The position numbers were made by a program, and so were the translations under genes. Shown here piece after piece: positions 1-5,608 of a stretch of DNA of 10,860 nt. Origin of the DNA: Pseudorhodobacter antarcticus (GTDB lineage Bacteria; Pseudomonadota; Alphaproteobacteria; Rhodobacterales; Rhodobacteraceae); NCBI GenBank assembly GCA_945861995.1, contig CAMAWZ010000055.1, positions 1 through 10,860 on the forward strand, written 5' to 3'. Under the pieces are notes generated by a model, which saw only the letters and a list, made by a program, of their open reading frames with translations, ran no database searches and was not told where the DNA came from. Numbering within the stretch: position 1 is the first letter of the stretch; every line of letters starts with the position of its first letter.

Positions 1-104
1 TCGCCAATATACATTCCGGGGCGTTTGCGAACAGCCTCTAAGCCCTTAAGAACCTTGATAGAATCAGCGCCATAAGCTTCGATTTGTTTCGGCTGGTCGG
101 ACAT
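1..104 (-). CDS. gyrB: DNA gyrase subunit B, N-terminal fragment (runs off the left edge)
   Basis: The first 34 codons of gyrB are visible, reading MSDQPKQIEAYGADSIKVLK and then GLEAVRKRPGMYIG. The 'L-x-G-L-E-A-V-R-K-R-P-G-M-Y-I-G' stretch is the N-terminal signature of GyrB/ParE type II topoisomerases, just ahead of the GHKL ATPase fold. GyrB supplies the ATPase that drives negative supercoiling with GyrA. The 'AYGADSIKVLKGLEAV' form and the position at the end of the dnaA-dnaN-recF cluster favour GyrB over ParE. The ATG is at 104-102 and is preceded by an AGAGGA ribosome binding site at 119-114, ten bases upstream. A strong promoter lies further upstream, so the gene has its own transcription start as well as possible read-through from the recF side. 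Only the start is seen, so nothing can be said of the ATPase or TOPRIM domains. Confidence 0.95.
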   Translation of the reverse strand, partial: MSDQPKQIEAYGADSIKVLKGLEAVRKRPGMYIG

Positions 105-132
105 TGAAAAAATTCCTCTTAAACACCCGCAA

Positions 133-161
133 TTTATAGCGTTTCTGCGGGGGGTTGTCAC
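133..161 (-). promoter_or_regulatory. Probable sigma-70-type promoter of gyrB
   Basis: On the minus strand GTGACA (161-156, five of six bases of the -35 consensus) is followed after exactly 17 bases by TATAAA (138-133, five of six bases of the -10 consensus). Transcription would start near 126, giving a leader of about 20 bases that contains the AGAGGA ribosome binding site at 119-114. The promoter lies in the 80-bp gap between the exporter gene and gyrB and just after the exporter stop codon. This makes gyrB at least partly independent of the upstream operon. Sequence match only. Confidence 0.7.
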
Positions 162-184
162 GCCTTTGCCACAATATTTAGTGT

Positions 185-805
185 TCAAAGAAAGGGAATC
201 ATCATCCCCACCAGCACCAGCAAAACGCCTGATCCCACGTTCATCCGCCGCAGAGCCGCCTCGCTAGAAAGCAGCGCGCGCGCGCGGTCTAAAAACAGCG
301 CCAGCAGCAGATTGCCGCCCAAAGTCACCCCTGCCGAAATGCCGATGATGGCGGCAATGTCCCAGTTGGTCAGCACCGCCAAATCAAAGAACCCCGGCAA
401 TGCGCCCATGTAAAACAAAATCGCCTTCGGGTTGCCGACCACAGCCGCCACCCCCACAGTAAACCCTGCCCAAAGGCCGGGCTTGGTCATGCGATTATCG
501 CCCGTCAGGCTGCCTGCGGGCGCGCGCAGCAACATGATACCCATAACAATGAACACCCCCGCCGCCACCCAGCGCAACAGGCCAAGAATATCGCCATAAA
601 CGGTATGAATCCACGACAGACCCAAAATCGCCGCCAGCGGCCACAGCAAATCACCCAGCGCCACCCCCACCGCCAAAGGCCAAGCCGCGCGAAACCCACC
701 CGACAGCGCCCGTGCTGTCAGCGCCACCCAAACAGGGCCAGGAACCGCCCAAAGGCCCAGCATCCCAAGCGCATAAAGGCCCAACTCGTAAATTGTTGTA
801 TGCAT
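185..805 (-). CDS. LysE/RhtB-family amino-acid exporter (translocator)
   Basis: A 206-residue, very hydrophobic inner-membrane protein with about six membrane segments, the usual size and layout of LysE/RhtB/ArgO exporters. Diagnostic marks are the 'PGPVWVALTARALSGGFRAA' segment near residues 22-41, equivalent to the PGP motif and following glycine-rich helix of the family. A second mark is 'GNPKAILFYMGALPGFF' near residues 123-139, matching the conserved NPKA(A/I)LFF motif. Family members export amino acids or related metabolites with the proton gradient; the substrate here cannot be told from sequence. The ATG at 805-803 has an AAAGGA ribosome binding site seven bases upstream. It starts 22 bp after the acetyltransferase stop and probably belongs to the same operon. 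A short alternating GC run at 274-286 encodes Arg-Ala repeats and is coding, not structural. Confidence 0.88.
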   Translation of the reverse strand: MHTTIYELGLYALGMLGLWAVPGPVWVALTARALSGGFRAAWPLAVGVALGDLLWPLAAILGLSWIHTVYGDILGLLRWVAAGVFIVMGIMLLRAPAGSLTGDNRMTKPGLWAGFTVGVAAVVGNPKAILFYMGALPGFFDLAVLTNWDIAAIIGISAGVTLGGNLLLALFLDRARALLSSEAALRRMNVGSGVLLVLVGMMIPFL

Positions 806-827
806 GTGATTTCCTTTTGCAGCAGGC

Positions 828-1352
828 CTAGAACAAATGGCCCAGCAAGTCTACGGGGGCATCAACGGGCCAGTCCCGCCCGCGCAGGGGCAAAACGCGC
901 ATGTCTTGCGCCGCCTCGGTTTTCACCAACCCTGTCACCGCGCCGCGCAAATCGCTATATGTGATCACGTTCGGCGAAGGTAAAAAACCATGCGCGCCAT
1001 AAAGGGCTGCCGTTCCAAACAGAAGGAAATAGTCCGCCTGCGTGCGGCGCACCTGCGTAATGGTGGCTTGCAGCAAACCGGCTGCAATTCCCCTGCCGCG
1101 ATGGTCTGGATCGGTGGCCACATCGGCCAAACCCGCCACATCCACCAGCGCCCCGCCCAAACGTATGGCCCGCATCATCACCGCCATATGCCCGATGATC
1201 TGTCCACCCTCGCGCCAAACCAGCCTAAAATGCGGGCGCTGCTGGAAATAACTGCGCCCACCAAAATCAGTGGCAAAGCTGCGGGCAAGAAGACGGGCAA
1301 TCTGCGCTTCATCTGCTGGCGTCACTTCCCAATCGGCGATCATATCAATCAT
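828..1352 (-). CDS. GNAT-fold N-acyl/acetyltransferase, NodA-like
   Basis: A 174-residue protein with the GNAT acyl-CoA binding motif A at residues 78-94 (VATDPDHRGRGIAAGLL, containing the R-x-x-G-x-G/A-type 'HRGRGIA' pyrophosphate loop). It is preceded by a beta strand 'GGALVDVAGLADVAT' and followed by the 'GTAALYGAHGF' element typical of motif B. It therefore transfers an acyl group from acyl-CoA to an unknown amine. The overall arrangement resembles the NodA nodulation acyltransferase more than the average GNAT: an 'FGGRSYFQQRPHFR' block before the core, 'IGHMAVMMRAIRLGG', and a C-terminal 'DWPVDAPVDLLGHLF' (160-174) like NodA's 'DWP...ID..G..' ending. Its ATG overlaps the recF stop (ATGA, 1352-1349), so translation is probably coupled. 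The second ATG (1343) has no better ribosome binding site. Substrate unknown. Confidence 0.85.
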   Translation of the reverse strand: MIDMIADWEVTPADEAQIARLLARSFATDFGGRSYFQQRPHFRLVWREGGQIIGHMAVMMRAIRLGGALVDVAGLADVATDPDHRGRGIAAGLLQATITQVRRTQADYFLLFGTAALYGAHGFLPSPNVITYSDLRGAVTGLVKTEAAQDMRVLPLRGRDWPVDAPVDLLGHLF

Positions 1353-2419
1353 AGCGCCCCCACCTGCCCGTCATCCAGAACAAAGCATTGCCCGCGCGCG
1401 CCAAGGCTGTCAAACAGCCCTGCCTCAGTGCCCGTCATCAGCGCCTGCGCCCCCAGCGCGCAAATCTCATCATATAATGCGGCGCGGCGGGCAGGGTCTA
1501 AATGCGCGGCCACCTCGTCCAACAGCAAAATTGGCGCGGCCCCCAAATCCTGCGCCAAAGCGCGGGCATTGGCCAGGATCAAACTGATCAGCAGGGCCTT
1601 CTGCTCGCCCGTCGAGCATTGATCGGCAGCAACCCCCTTGGCCGCATAAACCGCCTGCAAATCGGCGCGGTGCGGGCCAATCAGGCTGCGCCCAGCCGCT
1701 AAATCCCGCGCGCGCCCTGCGACCAGTGCTGCCGCCAAATCAAGTGCATCCTCGCCCACAATTGCCAAATCGGCCACGGGGAAAGGCCCGCCTTCCGCCT
1801 GCGCTGCCGCAATACGCGCCAAGGCCTGCGCGCGATTGGCGCTGATCTGCGCACCCGCCGCCGCCATCTGTGCCTCTAGCGCGCCATACCAATGGGCGTC
1901 TTGCACGTGATCCTTCAGCAGTCGATTGCGCTCGCGCATCGTCTTTTCATAGGCGAGCACCGCCTCGGCATGATCGGGCATAAACGACAGCGCCATGCGA
2001 TCTAAAAAGCGCCGCCGCGCCTCGGCGCTATCCAGCCACAGCCTGTCCATCGCAGGAACCAGCCACAACACCCGCAAAATCCGCCCCAGCGCGGTTTGCG
2101 GGGCGGCCTTGCCATCAATGCGCACCGTGCGCGCCGCGCCCGCCTCGGCCCATGTTTCAATCTGGTGATCCGCGCCAAGCCCTGCAACATCGGCAGTCAC
2201 CTTCCAGCCCACAGCCGCCTGCCTGCGCGCCAAATCCTCGGCCCCAGCGCGGCGCAACCCGCGCCCGGGAGATAACAGCGATACAGCTTCCAGAATATTG
2301 GTTTTGCCCGCGCCATTGGGCCCCGAAATCGCCACGGGCCGCCCGTCAAACACCAGCGCCGCCCGTGCATGGCTGCGAAACTGCGTCAGCTGCAAGGCCT
2401 TAATGGCAAGCCCGCTCAC
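1349..2419 (-). CDS. recF: DNA replication and repair protein RecF
   Basis: RecF is an SMC/Rad50-like ATPase that, with RecO and RecR, loads RecA at single-stranded gaps behind the fork. From the GTG start it is 356 residues, normal for the family. Visible motifs are the N-terminal 'LTQFRSH' strand, Walker A GPNGAGKT at 33-40, the ABC-type signature 'STGEQKALLISLI', and Walker B 'ILLLDEVAAHLD' near the C-terminus. Start choice: an ATG lies 15 bases further out (2434), but a good AAAGGA ribosome binding site (2431-2426) overlaps that ATG's own first codons and sits six bases before the GTG at 2419. The RecF homology also begins just after that GTG. The outer ATG belongs to the edge of an intergenic repeat. 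The gene follows dnaN by 110 bp, and its stop overlaps the next gene. Confidence 0.93.
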   Translation of the reverse strand: MSGLAIKALQLTQFRSHARAALVFDGRPVAISGPNGAGKTNILEAVSLLSPGRGLRRAGAEDLARRQAAVGWKVTADVAGLGADHQIETWAEAGAARTVRIDGKAAPQTALGRILRVLWLVPAMDRLWLDSAEARRRFLDRMALSFMPDHAEAVLAYEKTMRERNRLLKDHVQDAHWYGALEAQMAAAGAQISANRAQALARIAAAQAEGGPFPVADLAIVGEDALDLAAALVAGRARDLAAGRSLIGPHRADLQAVYAAKGVAADQCSTGEQKALLISLILANARALAQDLGAAPILLLDEVAAHLDPARRAALYDEICALGAQALMTGTEAGLFDSLGARGQCFVLDDGQVGAL

Positions 2420-2437
2420 GCTGTTTCCTTTCATTTT

Positions 2438-2502
2438 GGTATAAATACCTCACGGGGGCAGACCCGCGCGCTTGCTCGCGGGTTAGGGGGTGTGAAACCC
2501 CC
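2438..2502. repeat. GC-rich intergenic element with stacked inverted repeats between dnaN and recF
   Basis: Three inverted repeats fill most of this 110-bp gap. The first is GGTAT/ATACC (2438-2442 with 2445-2449). The second is ACCCGCG/CGCGGGT (2462-2468 with 2477-2483, 8-base loop). The third is GGGGGT/ACCCCC (2486-2491 with 2497-2502, 5-base loop). No T-tract follows in the direction of transcription, so it is not a standard intrinsic terminator and recF can still be co-transcribed with dnaN. From memory, Rhodobacteraceae genomes carry many copies of a similar intergenic element ending in a 'GAGGTATTT...CCAAAATGAA'-like tail. Only one copy is present here, so repetition cannot be shown from this window. 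Confidence 0.55.
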
Positions 2503-2529
2503 GCTTTCACCCTATCCGCAAACACGCGC

Positions 2530-3648
2530 CTAAACGCGCATCGGCATCACGACATACACCGCCGAGGTGTCATTCCCCTCGCGCATCAGGGTTGGATCGC
2601 CTGACGAGTTGAACATGAACACAGCATTTTCGCGGTCAACTTGGCTGGCAATTTCCAGCAAGTATTTGGCGTTAAAGCCAATTTCAAAATGCTCATCGCC
2701 ATAAGCCACGGCCAATTCTTCTTCCGCTGCACCCGAATCAGGCGCGTTGACCGAGAGAACCAAGCGGTCTTCGTCCAGCGACAGTTTCACCGCGCGCGAA
2801 CGTTCGGATGATACAGTCGCCACGCGGTCAACAGCGCGGGCAAATTCGGCAGCGTCCACTTCCAACCGCTTGGTGTTGCCCGTGGGAATAACGCGTGTGT
2901 AATCAGGGAAGGTGCCGTCAATCACCTTGGATGTCAGGGTAATTTCGGGCGTGGCAAAGCGCACTTTGGTTTCAGACACCGACACCGCAATAATCGCTTC
3001 GTCATTTTCCAAAAGCTTTTTCAACTCGTTCACGGTTTTGCGCGGCACGATCACGCCCGGCATACCAGCAGCCCCGCTCGGCAAATCGGCATCAATGCGG
3101 GCAAGGCGGTGGCCATCGGTGGCCACGCAGCGCAGCTTTTGCCCGCCCTCGCCTGCGGCGACGTGCATATAGACCCCGTTCAGGTAATAGCGTGTCTCTT
3201 CGGTGGAAATCGCAAACTTGGCTTTGTCGAACAGTCGGCGCAGCACAGGCGCAGGGGCCGAGAAATTGGTCGTATATTCGCTAGACGCCATCACTGGGAA
3301 ATCTTCGCGCGGCAGGGTCGCAAGGCTAAAGGTGCTGCGCCCTGCGGCAATTGTCAGGCGGCCCGAAGCGGCATCATCGGTTAAGGCCACCAGCGCGCCA
3401 TCGGGCAGTTTGCGCACAATCTCGTGCAGCATGACAGCCGACACCGTGGTCGCCCCCGCGCGTTCAACCATAGCGCCCGCACGATCTTGCACTTCGATAT
3501 CCAAATCGGTGGCACGGAAGGTCACCGCGCTGCCCTCTGCCTCGATCAGCACATTGGCCAGAATCGGGATGGTGTTGCGCCGCTCTACAACGGATTGCGC
3601 CTGCGCCAAGGCTTTCAGCAAAACAGCGCGTTCAATGCTTAGCTTCAT
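2530..3648 (-). CDS. dnaN: DNA polymerase III beta subunit (sliding clamp)
   Basis: A 372-residue protein, the standard length for the beta clamp. The clamp encircles DNA as a dimer and tethers polymerase III and other partners. The N-terminus 'MKLSIERAVLLKALAQAQSV' followed by 'VERRNTIPILANVLIEA' and the C-terminal 'YVVMPMRV' (compare MPMRL in Escherichia coli) are family hallmarks. Three similar clamp domains of about 120 residues each fill the rest, with no gap or frameshift. It lies 88 bp downstream of dnaA on the same strand, the classic dnaA-dnaN order. A GGGGATGGAT ribosome binding site stands just before the ATG. The dnaA-dnaN gap holds a 5-bp hairpin (GGCTA/TAGCC) but no convincing terminator, so the two genes probably share transcripts. 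A weak DnaA-box core (TTATCCA, 3649-3655) overlaps the ribosome binding site. Confidence 0.97.
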   Translation of the reverse strand: MKLSIERAVLLKALAQAQSVVERRNTIPILANVLIEAEGSAVTFRATDLDIEVQDRAGAMVERAGATTVSAVMLHEIVRKLPDGALVALTDDAASGRLTIAAGRSTFSLATLPREDFPVMASSEYTTNFSAPAPVLRRLFDKAKFAISTEETRYYLNGVYMHVAAGEGGQKLRCVATDGHRLARIDADLPSGAAGMPGVIVPRKTVNELKKLLENDEAIIAVSVSETKVRFATPEITLTSKVIDGTFPDYTRVIPTGNTKRLEVDAAEFARAVDRVATVSSERSRAVKLSLDEDRLVLSVNAPDSGAAEEELAVAYGDEHFEIGFNAKYLLEIASQVDRENAVFMFNSSGDPTLMREGNDTSAVYVVMPMRV

Positions 3649-3736
3649 TTATCCATCCCCTGCACAATCCCTAATGCGCATCAGGCACTTGGGAAGGCTA
3701 AACTAGCCGATTTCTGCCGTATCGCAAGGCAAAACG

Positions 3737-5095
3737 CTAGCCCTGAAGTGCACGGCGCAACCGCAGCAAATCATCAGACAACTGGCTGTCCGTTGACATC
3801 AAATCTTCGATTTTGCGCACGCCGTGCATGATCGTTGTATGATCGCGCCCGCCAAAGCGTCGCCCAATTTCGGGCAAAGAACGTGGGGTCAGTTGTTTGG
3901 CCAAATACATCGCCACTTGGCGCGGGCGCGCTATGGCGCGCAGACGCTTTGGCCCGATCATATCGGACAGGCGAATGTTGTAATGTTCAGCCACTTTGCG
4001 TTGAATTTCTTCAATGGTCAGCTTGCGATCGGATGCGCGCAGAATGTCAGAAAGACAATCTTGCACCAATTCCAGATTGATCTCGCGCCCGACAAGAGAC
4101 GCAAAGGCGAACAGACGCGTCAACGCCCCCTCTAGAACCCGCACATTCGACGTGATGCGGTGGGCCAAAAATTCCAAAACGCCGTGGTTAATCACCAAGC
4201 CCTTGTACTGCACGGCATAATAATCGGCCTTGGTTTGCAAGATACCCAGACGCAACTCATAGTCAGTTGGGTGCAAATCCACCACCAAACCGCATTGCAT
4301 CCGGCTTTTGATGCGGTCTTCCAAATCCTTAATTTCGCCCGGCGCGCGGTCTGCCGAGATGATGATTTGTTTGTTCTGATCCACCAAAGCGTTGAATGTA
4401 TGAAAGAATTCTTCTTGGGTCGAATCTTTGCCCGCAATGAATTGCACGTCATCAACCATCAGCACATCAACGCTGCGGAAAATGGACTTGAAATCCATAA
4501 TCTGCTTTTCGCGCAGGGCTTGCACGAACCGATACATAAACTGCTCGGCCGACAGATACAAAACCCGCAATTCGGGCTGGCGGGCCTGCAATTCATGGGC
4601 AATCGCGTGCATCAGATGCGTTTTACCAAGGCCGACACCGCCGTACAAAAACAGCGGGTTAAAACTGACAGGCCCACCTTCGGCCACACGGCGCGCGGCG
4701 GCATGGGCAAGTTCATTTGGTTTGCCCACAACGAAACTGTCAAAGGTAAATCGAGTATCCAGCGTTGCGCCTGGCAAAGGTGATTCGGCGCGGACATCGC
4801 GCTTTGCCAACACGCGCGGCGCGCGCAGTGGCGCCGAGACATCGATCGAAGCGTCTTGTCCCAAAACAAACTCTAGCCGCGCCACAGATTGTCCTTCAGC
4901 CTGCAGCAGCGCAAGAATTTGATCCCCAAAGTTGCGCTTGACCCAATCGCCGAAAAAACTTGTTGGCACAACAAACGTCGCAACGCCGTCCACAAGCCCC
5001 TGCAAAAGCAAAGGCTCGATCCAACTAACAAAATTATTCTTGCCGATTCGCTTTATAAGATCTTCACGCGAGCGCAGCCAAACCGCAGATGGCAT
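3737..5095 (-). CDS. dnaA: Chromosomal replication initiator protein DnaA
   Basis: A 452-residue AAA+ initiator that binds DnaA boxes, melts the origin and loads DnaB helicase. Domain I runs over about residues 1-80 ('WIEPL' at 25-29). Domain II is a short linker (about 85-112). Domain III has Walker A GGVGLGKT (152-159), Walker B LMVDD (212-216), sensor 1 ISADR (246-250) and a box VII arginine (R265 in IKSRMQCGL). Domain IV carries the DNA-binding signature GGRDHTTIMHGVRKI (415-429). All key residues are present. The ATG at 5095 is fixed by an in-frame TAA two codons upstream and by homology from residue 1. AAGGA directly abuts this ATG with no spacer, so the working ribosome binding site may be the GGA at 5104-5102. 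Control is likely by DnaA itself, since a DnaA box overlaps the presumed -10. Confidence 0.97.
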   Translation of the reverse strand: MPSAVWLRSREDLIKRIGKNNFVSWIEPLLLQGLVDGVATFVVPTSFFGDWVKRNFGDQILALLQAEGQSVARLEFVLGQDASIDVSAPLRAPRVLAKRDVRAESPLPGATLDTRFTFDSFVVGKPNELAHAAARRVAEGGPVSFNPLFLYGGVGLGKTHLMHAIAHELQARQPELRVLYLSAEQFMYRFVQALREKQIMDFKSIFRSVDVLMVDDVQFIAGKDSTQEEFFHTFNALVDQNKQIIISADRAPGEIKDLEDRIKSRMQCGLVVDLHPTDYELRLGILQTKADYYAVQYKGLVINHGVLEFLAHRITSNVRVLEGALTRLFAFASLVGREINLELVQDCLSDILRASDRKLTIEEIQRKVAEHYNIRLSDMIGPKRLRAIARPRQVAMYLAKQLTPRSLPEIGRRFGGRDHTTIMHGVRKIEDLMSTDSQLSDDLLRLRRALQG

Positions 5096-5098
5096 TCC

Positions 5099-5107
5099 TT
5101 ATCCAGT
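5099..5107 (+). promoter_or_regulatory. Weak DnaA-box-like site at the dnaA start
   Basis: TTATCCAGT matches the DnaA-box consensus TTATCCACA at seven of nine positions, with the first seven intact. It lies directly upstream of the dnaA ATG, 37 bases from the full-match box and in the same orientation. Alone it would be a low-affinity site. Confidence 0.35.
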
Positions 5108-5115
5108 CCAATTAC

Positions 5116-5135
5116 AGACGCAATTTATTGCGTCT
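5116..5135. repeat. Perfect 20-bp palindrome in the dnaA promoter/leader
   Basis: The arms AGACGCAAT (5116-5124) and ATTGCGTCT (5127-5135) are perfectly complementary over 9 bp with only TT between them. The element lies 20 bp before the dnaA ATG and begins just downstream of the presumed -10 (5149-5144), so it would cover about positions +1 to +21 of the transcript. A 2-base centre is too tight for a fully paired RNA loop, which favours a dimeric protein operator over an RNA hairpin, although a hairpin with the inner pairs open is possible. It does not match the DnaA box or CtrA (TTAA-N7-TTAA) motifs. The binding protein is unknown. Confidence 0.6.
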
Positions 5136-5143
5136 TTTATTAC

Positions 5144-5153
5144 TTTATACACA
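5144..5153 (-). promoter_or_regulatory. DnaA box overlapping the probable dnaA -10 element
   Basis: The plus strand reads TTATACACA at 5145-5153, a full match to the DnaA-box consensus TTATNCACA. On the minus strand the same bases form TGTGTATAA, and TATAAA (5149-5144) is a good -10 element. No strong -35 stands at the best spacing; TTGGGT is 20 bases upstream. DnaA bound here would cover the promoter, the usual layout for autorepression of dnaA. The start of transcription would be near 5137. Confidence 0.6.
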
Positions 5154-5237
5154 ACCCCTGCTCGTGCGCACCCAAGGTCTGTCTCGTTGTGGCAGCAAGC
5201 CATAAACGAATTCCACTTTGCATACAGCTTCACGCCC

Positions 5238-5257
5238 TTCGCCTAGAAACAGGCGAA
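5238..5257 (-). repeat. Hairpin-forming inverted repeat upstream of dnaA
   Basis: TTCGCCT (5238-5244) and AGGCGAA (5251-5257) form a perfect 7-bp stem around a 6-base loop. On the minus strand a U-G and a C-G pair could lengthen it to nine. It would only appear in RNA if transcription starts upstream of 5258, for example by read-through from rpsT or from an upstream dnaA promoter. No T-tract follows on either strand. Confidence 0.4.
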
Positions 5258-5466
5258 AGCCGATACAAAATGCGGGCAACAGGCCCAACTGTGATACAAG
5301 CCTATGATAAAGAAAGGTTTTTACGCCTTGGGTCTGTTATCTTGGCAGCGACCCTTGATGCAACCTTAGATTTAGTTTCGGCACGTCCCCTCTCGCGATG
5401 CGACTCGCTGACGGCAGAATAACAAGACCGCAGGGTAAAGCGCAACCGAACTTCTAACTTGACAGG

Positions 5467-5498
5467 GCTTTGTCGGGGCCGAATCGACAAAGCTTTTT
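5467..5498 (+). terminator. Intrinsic-terminator-like hairpin pointing rightward, with no gene before it
   Basis: GCTTTGTCG (5467-5475) and CGACAAAGC (5485-5493) form a perfect 9-bp stem around a 9-base loop, followed at once by TTTTT (5494-5498) on the plus strand. That is the full form of a Rho-independent terminator for rightward transcription. All annotated genes nearby run leftward, so either an unrecognised small plus-strand RNA ends here, or it shields rpsT from antisense transcription, or the T-tract is coincidental and the hairpin is a DNA element. Confidence 0.5.
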
Positions 5499-5531
5499 CA
5501 AAGGATGCAAATGCGCAACGCAGAGGCAAAA

Positions 5532-5540
5532 ATTGGATAA
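5532..5540 (-). promoter_or_regulatory. Weak DnaA-box-like site in AT-rich stretch
   Basis: On the minus strand the bases read TTATCCAAT, seven of nine matches to the DnaA-box consensus with the TTATCCA core intact. It lies within the most A/T-rich part of the gap (about 5525-5560), immediately past the rpsT terminator. Alone it is weak evidence. Confidence 0.3.
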
Positions 5541-5550
5541 AATCGTTATT

Positions 5551-5589
5551 AAAAGCGCAAAAAGCGCGGCTGTTTCCAGCCGCGCTTTT
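5551..5589 (-). terminator. rpsT intrinsic terminator (possibly bidirectional)
   Basis: A perfect 13-bp stem is formed by 5560-5572 and 5577-5589. Its loop reads GAAA in the minus-strand RNA, a stable GNRA tetraloop. In the leftward direction the stem ends in TTTT, continuing as TTTTTGCGCTTTT. The hairpin begins 19 bases after the rpsT stop codon. The other strand also reads TTTT at the stem end, so it could stop rightward transcription too. This should largely separate rpsT from dnaA. Confidence 0.85.
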
Positions 5590-5608
5590 GTCTAAATTGT
5601 TCAACCAA

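Larger units (their letters stand above)
5096..5608. other. 513-bp non-coding region between rpsT and dnaA: dnaA control region, possible origin component
   Basis: No convincing gene lies here. A 100-codon minus-strand frame (5604-5302) has no family resemblance and spans a strong terminator. Going from dnaA outward the region holds: a weak DnaA-box core, a 20-bp palindrome, a DnaA box over a TATAAA element, a hairpin at 5238-5257, a plus-strand terminator-like hairpin at 5467-5498, an AT-rich stretch at about 5525-5560 with another TTATCCA core, and the rpsT terminator. Two GANTC sites, the target of alphaproteobacterial CcrM methylase, are at 5402-5406 and 5481-5485. A third lies inside dnaA at 5045-5049. 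This is about the number expected by chance. The region is richer in A+T than the flanking genes. It most likely controls dnaA. An origin role is possible but unproven. Confidence 0.6.

Noticed and set aside
274..286. Alternating GCGCGC run, possible Z-DNA or simple repeat
   Set aside because: It is short, encodes Arg-Ala codons in frame in the exporter, and such runs are common in this base composition.
990..1622. A 210-codon open frame on the plus strand across the acetyltransferase and recF genes
   Set aside because: It is antisense to two clear protein families, has no recognisable motif and no good ribosome binding site. Long open antisense frames are expected in GC-rich genes.
4160..4783. 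A 207-codon plus-strand frame inside dnaA
   Set aside because: Antisense shadow of the conserved AAA+ domain of DnaA, with no domain or start signal of its own.
5459..5464. TTGACA on the plus strand as a promoter for a small RNA ending at the 5560-5589 hairpin
   Set aside because: The -35 is perfect but the bases 16 to 19 positions downstream (around AATCGACA) contain no usable -10, so I did not call a promoter or RNA.
5302..5604. A 100-codon minus-strand frame in the rpsT-dnaA gap
   Set aside because: It runs through the rpsT terminator and both arms of the 5467-5493 hairpin, lacks a convincing ribosome binding site, and resembles nothing I know.
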